Notes under the pieces: model-generated | What the model was told of the DNA's origin: nothing | The model's input: the letters and a program-made list of their open reading frames with translations, nothing else | Database searches by the model: none | Program-made: the position numbers and the translations under genes | NCBI GenBank assembly: GCA_964618455.1 | Contig: CAZUAQ010000007.1 | Location: forward strand, 62,001-126,000 | Direction of reading: 5' to 3' | DNA length: 64,000 nucleotides | Source: CAZUAQ01 sp964618455 | GTDB lineage: Bacteria > Planctomycetota > Phycisphaerae > UBA1845 > PWPN01 | Shown: in pieces, positions 7,584 to 15,133 of the stretch | Layout: the number at the start of each line of letters is the position of its first letter | How positions within the stretch are numbered: the stretch's first letter is position 1

Positions 7584-8468
7584 TCACGCGCGGCGTCGAC
7601 GGATCAGCCCCAGCGTCGCCAGGCCCATCAGCACGAGCGACGTCGGCTCAGGGACGACGTTGATGTTGTCCCAGATGATCCAATTGTCCGGGTTGGCGGA
7701 GTTGAAGATATCCGCGCCGCCGATGGTGAACAACCCGCTCGTCGTCCCGCCGGAATTGTCATACGTGTCAATGGTGACGCCCTCGATCTGGAGCGTCACG
7801 ATATCGTCGATATTCTTCAGCTTCAGGCTGAACCAGCGGTTGCCGGGATAACCCGGGTCGTTGAAGATCGGATCATCGCCCTGGAAGGGAATGCCCAAAG
7901 TCTCCGGGTCCGTCGCTCCAGGCCAGCTGCCGTACAAGCCCTCAAACGTACCGTCGACCGCGCGGCCGTAATCATCACCGACAGTCCCCGCCAGACCACT
8001 GTTGTGAGGCAGGTTATAGGTGACACCGGTACCGGCGGGCTCCCAAAGAAAAGGAACAGACTGCCCGTCACCGTTAATGCCGATCACCGCGTGCTCCGAG
8101 GACCCACTGCCGCCACCGTAGTACATGAAGACATCGGCGGTAATGACGTAATTGCCGGTGAGGCTGCCGATGTTCGGGCTGATGCCGATGGCTTCACCCT
8201 CGTCCGCAGGCTGGTCCGTGTTGTTGACCTGGATTCCCACGCCCAGAGTGGTGCCGGAGCTGTTCGGGGCCGGGGCGATGCCGAGAGAACTGTAGTCGAA
8301 CGCGTAGTCCACAAGGCCGTCGATCACCGGAGGATCCAGCTCGGTGGAGAAATAAGGATTGCTCCACCGGGTAGAGGCCAGCCCGTCATCGAAGTTATCA
8401 TTGAACACATCCGCCGACGCCGGCAGCACGAAACTCACGGTCATGCTCATCAGGATTGCCCATCTCAT
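7584..8468 (-). CDS. PEP-CTERM anchored extracellular protein
   Basis: A secreted protein of 294 residues. The N-terminal signal peptide is MRWAILMSMTVSFVLPASA, cleaved before DVFNDNF. The C-terminus VVPEPTSLVLMGLATLGLI plus RRRRA is a PEP-CTERM sorting signal: the PEP motif, one transmembrane segment and an arginine cluster, which an exosortase would cleave. The middle looks like a concanavalin/laminin-G-like beta-sandwich (DDGLASTRWSNPYF, WFSLKLKNIDDIVTLQIEGV), but I cannot place the family firmly. The ATG at 8468 is preferred over 8492 because GAGGAGGG lies six bases upstream and the signal peptide starts there. Probably monocistronic, closed by the hairpin at 7503-7532. Confidence 0.88.
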   Translation of the reverse strand: MRWAILMSMTVSFVLPASADVFNDNFDDGLASTRWSNPYFSTELDPPVIDGLVDYAFDYSSLGIAPAPNSSGTTLGVGIQVNNTDQPADEGEAIGISPNIGSLTGNYVITADVFMYYGGGSGSSEHAVIGINGDGQSVPFLWEPAGTGVTYNLPHNSGLAGTVGDDYGRAVDGTFEGLYGSWPGATDPETLGIPFQGDDPIFNDPGYPGNRWFSLKLKNIDDIVTLQIEGVTIDTYDNSGGTTSGLFTIGGADIFNSANPDNWIIWDNINVVPEPTSLVLMGLATLGLIRRRRA

Positions 8469-9187
8469 GCCATACCCTCCTCTGGTAATCATTTCGTTCC
8501 AAAAGGCCTCGATATCAGGACGATCGAGCGAGGTTGCACAGGCGTGTCATCTGCATGCAATGCTGCAGATTCACATCGCACCAAGAACGTAGGATAGCAC
8601 TGCTCAGCACCTGTTCAAGGGCTTTGCAGGACTTTAATGTCAGCCCAAAGGTGCCTTAGCGCAACGTGATCCGGGGCTCCCGGCCGGAGCACCGCCAGTA
8701 TCCCCCTGCCACCCCGGACCGAAAGCTGAACCGACCGAACAATGATCGGTTTCTGAGCAGCGTTGTGAGAAGCTCAGGGGCCGTTCCCGTTTGACAGAGG
8801 GGGATTACGCAACTCGGGCGGCTATGTTGCTTGTCAAGCGGAATGGATGCAAGCAGTGACGGTCCCTTATGCTGGCAGGGCTTCTCACAACACTTCGCAT
8901 TGGCGTCATCGCCCCTGCTTGCATCGTTTATCGGACCTCGCGGGTTGATTTCTGCCGCGGACTTGTGAGGGCATTCGCGCAAATACCCCATATGCCGAAC
9001 TCGGTTTGCGATACCCAAAGTGGACTGACCCGAACACCGATAAAAATCAAACAGGGACAAGTGAAAGTACCCAATGCTGGCCTGAAAGGCCCTGGTGCTC
9101 CCGGTCATCCTTCTGGCGTCAGGTCCTCCATCTCTTCAGGTCTGTGTCGATCGGGACAGTGATGTTGAATCGCAGGATGTGTGGTCG
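8469..9187. other. Divergent intergenic region
   Basis: 719 bp between the PEP-CTERM gene and the binding-protein gene. A 150-codon minus-strand frame (8656-9108) exists but is compositionally odd, has no ribosome binding site I trust, and matches nothing I recognise. I looked for a cobalamin riboswitch ahead of the TonB-dependent receptor locus and saw no B12-box. Confidence 0.45.
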
Positions 9188-10174
9188 ATGAACATGATTC
9201 GCGCATGGACCGCATTCATTTTGCTGGCGACGCCGGTCTCCCTTCCGGCCGCCGAGGTCGTCATTCTGACCACGGCCCACCCCTCCTACGAGAAGGCCTC
9301 CGCATCCATCGAGAAGGAACTCGGCAGGAAGGGCCACACCCATCAGGTCATCACACTGCCCAAGTCCAGCCCATCCGGCAGCAACAGGGACGGGGATGAC
9401 GCGGCGGAGAATCATGCGCGCGATCCGAAACTCGTGCGGGCCCTCGAGCAACTTCGGGATGCCGATCCCGCTGCCATCGTCGCTCTCGGCGAAGATGCCA
9501 CGCTGACGGCCCACAAGCACAGCACGGAGATCCCGATCATCAGCAGCATGGTCACGAACTGGCTGGATCTCCCGTCATCCCGGGGAGGCAAGATCGAGTC
9601 ACAACGCTGGGCGGGCGTGACCATGGACGTCCAACCCGAGGCACAACTGGCGTGGATCCGCATGGTGGATCCGGGAACCCGTTCGCTTGCGGTCTTTTCC
9701 AGCGACCACTCGCAACGGACCGCGGAAGCGCTGCGCAGCAAAGCGCGATCCCATCAGATCGAGGTCACCATCATCAAGGCCCGCAAGTCCGACTTCTCGA
9801 AAGCGCTGGAGAAGCTGAAGGAATCAAACTGTGACGGACTGGTGATGCTGCCGGATGCGGAGATCTACGACGCCAATAACGTCAAGCAGTCCCTGCTCTG
9901 GGGATTGCGTGCCAGGAAATCCGTGTGGACCTTCTCACCGCTGCTCGTCAAGTCCGGCGCGCTGGGAGCCACCTACGCGGAACCCGAGGAGATCGGGAAG
10001 CAGACGGCCTCCGTCACGCTCTCGATTCTGAAAGGCAAGAAACCATCGTCGATCGGGATTCAGTATCCCGAGAAGATCGAGCACGCGCTGAACGAAAGAA
10101 CGGCGGAAATGATCAATCTGAAGCTATCGCCGAAAGCGCTACGCGAAGCCGAGGAGCGCTTCGGGAAACCATGA
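9188..10174 (+). CDS. Periplasmic substrate-binding protein, ABC_sub_bind (PF04392)-like
   Basis: A secreted periplasmic binding protein of 328 residues. The signal peptide is MNMIRAWTAFILLATPVSLPAA. The mature part alternates beta strands and helices in the type I binding-protein fold: VVILTTAHPSYEKASASIEK at the start, AIVALGEDATLTAHKHSTEIP, then a second lobe beginning RSLAVFSSDHSQRTAEAL. This matches the ABC_sub_bind family, whose members often stand without permease genes and pair with receptors or kinases. No permease or ATPase is adjacent; the TonB-dependent receptor follows by about 110 bp on the same strand. It may capture a ligand for uptake or signalling. The substrate is unknown. 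Confidence 0.78.
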   Translation: MNMIRAWTAFILLATPVSLPAAEVVILTTAHPSYEKASASIEKELGRKGHTHQVITLPKSSPSGSNRDGDDAAENHARDPKLVRALEQLRDADPAAIVALGEDATLTAHKHSTEIPIISSMVTNWLDLPSSRGGKIESQRWAGVTMDVQPEAQLAWIRMVDPGTRSLAVFSSDHSQRTAEALRSKARSHQIEVTIIKARKSDFSKALEKLKESNCDGLVMLPDAEIYDANNVKQSLLWGLRARKSVWTFSPLLVKSGALGATYAEPEEIGKQTASVTLSILKGKKPSSIGIQYPEKIEHALNERTAEMINLKLSPKALREAEERFGKP

Positions 10175-10283
10175 CCTCCGCGAGCCGGCGGTCGTTGAGA
10201 TTGTTGAAGGGACGAAACGGATGACACTTCCGACAAATCTCATAACAACGTCTGGGAACCATGCGACACGTCAGTGTACGCAG

Positions 10284-12374
10284 ATGAATCCGGTCACTTT
10301 GTGTCGTCGCTTTGTAGCCGGTTCGGCAACGTTCTGCCGATGCGTCGGCGAACCGGGGGAAGAGCATCGTCGTAGCATCCGGTCAGTGCTTCTCGCGCTG
10401 TGCGTTGGACTCGCTGTTCCCGCCTCCTCTCTGGCAGATTCAACGTCACAGCCCGCCGATGAAGGATCAGAGGCTGAGCGTCATGGGCAGGAAGAGATCT
10501 CCACGGATATCGACTTGTACTCCCTTGAACTGGAGGTTCCCACTGTCGTCAGCGCGACGCGGCATGAAGAACGCCTGACAGATGTCCCGTATGCCGTCAG
10601 CGTGATTACCGCCGAAGACATCCGCGCTGCCGGGGCGACCAGTGTCCCGGAAGCCCTGCGCCTGGCGGTCGGCGTGGATGTGGCCGCACTCGGGCTGAAT
10701 ACCTTCGCCGTCAGCCCCCGGGGATTTCACGGGTATCTCAGCAACAAGACGCTGGTGCTCGTGGATGGGCGGCAGATTTACGATGCCGTCTTCGGGGGCA
10801 CGGTATGGCAGGCCTGGGATATCCAGATCGACAATATCGAACGGATCGAGGTCATCCGCGGTCCCGCCGGCGTCACGTGGGGAACCAATGCCCTGAACGG
10901 CATCATCAACATCATCACCAAGGAACCGCGCGGCCGGGAGGGACTCACCTACACGCAGCGGGCGGGCACACGCGGTTTCCACCGCGAGCACATGGGTCTG
11001 GGCTACAGTGATGAAACACTGAGCCTGCATTTCTCGGGCGAGTACGACGCCAATGACGGATCCGTGCGCGGCGGCACCTTTCTGACGCCACTGGAAGACG
11101 AGGCCTGGAGCGGTCGAAGCAACCTCGTGGCCGAGTACCAGCTTTCGGAGAAAGACCTCCTGACTTTCTCGGGAGGGCACAGTTCCAGCCAGAACGGGCA
11201 GGCCCCGCCACTGGCATTGCGCAATACCATCACGCCACGTTCACGCGCGAGTCATTTCTCCACGAACTGGACACGGGAACTGGAAGGCCGCGATACGTTT
11301 TCACTCACGGCCTTCGTCAATGAGTTCACCATCTCCAATGGTGTACCCGCGATCGATTATGCCTACCAGCAGTTCGCCCTCCAGGCCAGTCACGCATTCG
11401 ACGTCGATGACCACCATTTCATGTGGGGTGTCGATTCGCGACTGGACCTTGTCGATGCGTCTCGCGCGGATCCGTACATGTTGAGAGATGATGATGTGCT
11501 GACCGGCGTAATCGGCGCGTACATCAACGATGAATGGTCCTTCGCGGAAGACTGGCGTTTGGACCTGGGCGCGAGGCTGGATTACGACTCCTACGCGGGT
11601 TTCGACTGGAGTGGCCGGGCCGCGCTGCTTCACCAGTTGAACGATCACTCCTCCATCTACGGTGCCATCTCCCGTGCGTACCAAACCCTGCCGGGGGCGT
11701 CGCGTTCGCTCGATGTCCCGATCGCCGGAGGGCTGGCCCGGCTCACGGTCGATCGCGACATCCCCACGACGTCCTTGTTCGCATACGAGGTCGGGTACCG
11801 TACGCGACCGATCGAGAGACTGGAGCTCAGCGTCACCCCGTTCTGGCACGAATACGACAATGTGGCCACCATCGTTCCTGTCCGGCCCCCGCCCGGCCTG
11901 ATCCATATGTCGACGCGTTCGCGCGGGGATGCCTCGCTCTACGGCGTCGAACTCGAGGCCAAGTATCGCCTCCGGCCCGACCTTATGCTGCTCGGCAATT
12001 ACACCTACCAGATGATGGACTACCGTTCGTCAAGTGCGTTCACCGTTTCGGATCTCATCGAGCCGGCCCCGCACAAGTTCATGCTGGGCGTGCGGCACAG
12101 CCCGACCGACGACATCCATCTCTCGAGTCATCTCTACTTCACCGATGACGTGAACAGCCCCGACCCCAATACCCTGTACAGGCCGCTGCGCGTTGCCGAG
12201 AATTTCCGACTCGATCTTCGTGCCGAGTTCGAGTTCTGGGAGGACAAGGCCTCGCTCGCCGTCGGGGTTCAGAACCTCCTCGACAATCATCACATCGAGG
12301 GAGGATCATCCTTCATCAATTCCGCGGAGGTGCCCCGCATGGTGTTCGCGGAGTTCCGTTTGAATCTCAATTAG
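10284..12374 (+). CDS. TonB-dependent outer-membrane receptor
   Basis: An outer-membrane receptor of about 696 residues. After a long N-terminal region the signal segment is RSVLLALCVGLAVPASSLA. The plug domain starts near VVSATRHEERLTDVPYAVSVITAEDI, includes FHGYLSNKTLVLVDGRQIYD and IERIEVIRGPAGVTWGTNALNG, and ends IINIITKEPRG. The remainder is a 22-strand barrel closing with the aromatic-containing C-terminal strand MVFAEFRLNLN. The frame is open to 10221; the ATG at 10284 is my choice, though a start nearer the signal segment (residue about 33) is possible. It probably imports a siderophore, cobalamin or carbohydrate across the outer membrane, or signals its presence. It shares the locus with the binding protein and the kinase. 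Confidence 0.9.
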   Translation: MNPVTLCRRFVAGSATFCRCVGEPGEEHRRSIRSVLLALCVGLAVPASSLADSTSQPADEGSEAERHGQEEISTDIDLYSLELEVPTVVSATRHEERLTDVPYAVSVITAEDIRAAGATSVPEALRLAVGVDVAALGLNTFAVSPRGFHGYLSNKTLVLVDGRQIYDAVFGGTVWQAWDIQIDNIERIEVIRGPAGVTWGTNALNGIINIITKEPRGREGLTYTQRAGTRGFHREHMGLGYSDETLSLHFSGEYDANDGSVRGGTFLTPLEDEAWSGRSNLVAEYQLSEKDLLTFSGGHSSSQNGQAPPLALRNTITPRSRASHFSTNWTRELEGRDTFSLTAFVNEFTISNGVPAIDYAYQQFALQASHAFDVDDHHFMWGVDSRLDLVDASRADPYMLRDDDVLTGVIGAYINDEWSFAEDWRLDLGARLDYDSYAGFDWSGRAALLHQLNDHSSIYGAISRAYQTLPGASRSLDVPIAGGLARLTVDRDIPTTSLFAYEVGYRTRPIERLELSVTPFWHEYDNVATIVPVRPPPGLIHMSTRSRGDASLYGVELEAKYRLRPDLMLLGNYTYQMMDYRSSSAFTVSDLIEPAPHKFMLGVRHSPTDDIHLSSHLYFTDDVNSPDPNTLYRPLRVAENFRLDLRAEFEFWEDKASLAVGVQNLLDNHHIEGGSSFINSAEVPRMVFAEFRLNLN

Positions 12375-12469
12375 GACAGGAGGCGCGTGCAGTAGGTACA
12401 GCGCGCTCGTGGGGGTGAGAGTCTAATCGTATCGACCGCGTGGGGATCCTGGCACGAATCGGTGATCGA

Positions 12470-15133
12470 CTATCTCAGATGCGTGCTCTCGTGGGATAGA
12501 CCTTTGATGGTCTCTTCTTCCCGCAGAAATGCGTCCACCACGGCGGGATCAAACTGCGTTCCCCGATTGCGCTTGATGATGGAGAGGGCTTCCTCGTGAG
12601 AAAGTGCTTTGCGGTACACGCGATCGTTCGTCATCGCGTCGTAGGCATCCGCGACGGAGACGATGCGGCTGGCCAACGGAATACGCTGACCCGATAAACC
12701 ATCCGGGTACCCGTTGCCGTCGTAGTGCTCATGGTGGTGACGGACGACATCCATCGCCGTCCGGGCGAAGCGGAGATTCTCCGAGGTGTCGACCAGGCGC
12801 TTGAGGATGTCCACCCCGAGTTCACAATGCATCCGCATGATCGACATCTCGTGAACAGTCAGCTTCGCGCTCTTCATGAGGATCGAGTCCGGCACGGACA
12901 TCTTGCCGATGTCGTGCAGCGGTGCTGCCAGCGACAGGTCGCTGATGAATTGTTCGGAGATGGTCTCGTCGTGATTCATCTCCTGGAGTTGCCGCGCGAT
13001 GATCCGTGAGATGTGGGAGACCCGGTTGGCATGCGCCGCCGTGGCATGATCCCGGTTCTCCGCCATCATCGCCAGGGACTTGACGAAGATGCCGACGGCC
13101 TCATCCCGGGCCTCCTGGTACAGGATCTCGGAGATTCGTGAGGAGGCCAGGCAGCCGAATACCTTGTAGAGTTCCGCCTCGTGTTCCGTGAACAGCTGAT
13201 GGCGGATGTGGCGGTGCGCCGAGAGGATGCCCAGGTTCTGCTTGCCGACCTTGAGCAGCGTGTGAAAGCTTGATGTAAACGCGGGTGTCGTGGGATCGTT
13301 CGCGGACGCATCACCCGGCTCCGGATCCGAGGAGGATGCGATGAGAACGTCGGAGCTCAGAATCTCATGCAGGACATCCTCGGAAAGCGATGCGTCGTCC
13401 CCGTTGATGTAGGGGGGATCCTGGCTCGGATCCCAGATCATGACCTGGGGGCTGTCGGAGCAGGTCTCCAGAAGCTGAAGCGAGGTCGACTGGGCGCACA
13501 TAATTTCGGCGGCCCCCTGAAGCAGGATTTCGCACACCTCGTCCAGCTTGCGGGCCTGGGTGGCGCGTTGGGCGTATTCCACCGTGTAGGCCAGCACGAG
13601 CACCTGTTCACCGCGGAGCCGGCAACTGTATTCCAGGGCTTTGCGCTCGGAATGATGCTGACACATCGCCGTGAGCTTCGACTTGATCTGGTATTCCGAC
13701 ATGGGCAGATCGATGATCTCGTCGAAGCCTTCATCCAGGTTGATGCGTATGTCTTCAAGGCGGGAATGACAGATACCGATCACGGGGACGATGCGCAGAT
13801 CGGGTTCGCCTCTCACGTGTTCCAGGCATTCGAGCATGCTTTCTCGCGCATGCCGGAGGTCGAGAATCACGGTAGACCAGTCGTGCGATGTCACGTCCTC
13901 TCGAAAGGAGCCCGCGTCCGCCACGTGGTGGATTTCGAACATCGAGTCTTGACACTGACTCTCGATCAGGCTTCGTGCCTCCGCATCTTCAGTCACGAGA
14001 AGGATATGCTCGTAAGGATGCGGCGTCGGATCATCTCGCCGAGAGGGCATTACTCCGGAAGACGAGGGCGTATCGGCGACGGATGCCAAGCCGCTGCTGC
14101 GCGAACCGAATACCGCATTTCGACCCTGGGACTTGGCCATGTACAGCGCCTGATCGGCGGAGCTGATGGTCGTCGCCAGATCGCGCTCCATGCAGTCCGC
14201 CGCGCCGATACTCACGGTCACGCGCAGAGCGGGACTGCTCTGGTGCGGGATCGCCAGTCGCCAGATGCGTTCACGAATGCGCTCTGCCACATGCAACGCG
14301 TCGTGACCGCGCGTTTCCGGCATGAGCACGACGAATTCTTCACCCCCGTAACGGCCGATGACATCAATGTCCCGCAGTCCCCCGGCGATGGCGGCGGCCA
14401 CCCGCGTCAGGCAATCATCACCCGCTTGATGCCCGTACGTGTCGTTGTACTTCTTGAACAGATCAATATCGATCATCAGGATGCCGTATACGCGGTTGTA
14501 ACGCGCTGAAATGGCATGGTTCCGTTGCGCTTCCTCATCCCACGCCCGCCGGTTGAGCAGGCCCGTCAAAGCGTCAATACGATAAAGCTCCTGGAGCCGC
14601 GCGTTCGTGCGTGAAAGTTCAATCGTGGTCCGGCGCAGTTCATGATTGCGCTGCTCGAGATCGCGTTCGGCCCGGCGCAGACGCAGTTGTACGCCGATAC
14701 GTGCCAGCAGTTCCTGGGAGTAGATCGGTTTGGTGAGATAGTCGACGCCTCCGGCGGCAAAGGCGTCGAGAAGATTCTCCCGTCGGGTGTCGCCCGTCAC
14801 GAAAATCACGGGGATGCCCTGACCCCAGGGTTCGCGCTTCAGCCGGCGACAGGTCTCGATGCCCGAGATGCCGGGCATGACCAGATCGAGAATAACGAGA
14901 TCCGGAGTCTGCTCCTGTGCCGCCTCGATCGCCCGTAAGCCGTCGGTAACAATGCGTGTTCGATATCCCCCGGCTTCGAGCATGCCCTGCAGCATCATGG
15001 CGTTGCTCTCGAGATCGTCCACCACCATGACCAGCGGCGCCTGGTCCGCGTCGGAAGCCTCCACGAGCAGCGGCGCGCTCGAGAGATCGTCCGTTTGAGT
15101 CTCCGGGCCTTGATTCGTCTCACATGAACTCAT
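12470..15133 (-). CDS. Response regulator with GGDEF, pseudo-receiver, GAF-like and HD-GYP domains
   Basis: An 887-residue soluble protein able in principle both to make and to degrade cyclic di-GMP. Domain order: receiver 34-150 (acidic pocket D39-D40, phosphoacceptor D83, K135); coiled coil to about 185; GGDEF 186-345 with active motif GGEEF at 263-267 and an inhibitory RxxD (RDID, 254-257); a second receiver-like segment 375-490 that keeps D425 but lacks the lysine; a GAF-like region about 515-675; and HD-GYP about 683-880 with HDIGK at 740-744 and HHEHYDGNGYP at 800-810. The ATG at 15133 overlaps the kinase stop as ATGA, so translation is coupled and the kinase is the likely phosphodonor. 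Confidence 0.93.
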   Translation of the reverse strand: MSSCETNQGPETQTDDLSSAPLLVEASDADQAPLVMVVDDLESNAMMLQGMLEAGGYRTRIVTDGLRAIEAAQEQTPDLVILDLVMPGISGIETCRRLKREPWGQGIPVIFVTGDTRRENLLDAFAAGGVDYLTKPIYSQELLARIGVQLRLRRAERDLEQRNHELRRTTIELSRTNARLQELYRIDALTGLLNRRAWDEEAQRNHAISARYNRVYGILMIDIDLFKKYNDTYGHQAGDDCLTRVAAAIAGGLRDIDVIGRYGGEEFVVLMPETRGHDALHVAERIRERIWRLAIPHQSSPALRVTVSIGAADCMERDLATTISSADQALYMAKSQGRNAVFGSRSSGLASVADTPSSSGVMPSRRDDPTPHPYEHILLVTEDAEARSLIESQCQDSMFEIHHVADAGSFREDVTSHDWSTVILDLRHARESMLECLEHVRGEPDLRIVPVIGICHSRLEDIRINLDEGFDEIIDLPMSEYQIKSKLTAMCQHHSERKALEYSCRLRGEQVLVLAYTVEYAQRATQARKLDEVCEILLQGAAEIMCAQSTSLQLLETCSDSPQVMIWDPSQDPPYINGDDASLSEDVLHEILSSDVLIASSSDPEPGDASANDPTTPAFTSSFHTLLKVGKQNLGILSAHRHIRHQLFTEHEAELYKVFGCLASSRISEILYQEARDEAVGIFVKSLAMMAENRDHATAAHANRVSHISRIIARQLQEMNHDETISEQFISDLSLAAPLHDIGKMSVPDSILMKSAKLTVHEMSIMRMHCELGVDILKRLVDTSENLRFARTAMDVVRHHHEHYDGNGYPDGLSGQRIPLASRIVSVADAYDAMTNDRVYRKALSHEEALSIIKRNRGTQFDPAVVDAFLREEETIKGLSHESTHLR

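Noticed and set aside
8656..9108. 150-codon minus-strand frame in the gap before the binding-protein gene
   Set aside because: No ribosome binding site I trust, odd composition with scattered cysteines, and no recognisable domain; it may be a decayed gene but cannot be supported.
9000..9187. Possible cobalamin or other riboswitch before the TonB-dependent receptor locus
   Set aside because: I found no B12-box or other recognisable aptamer motif in this stretch.
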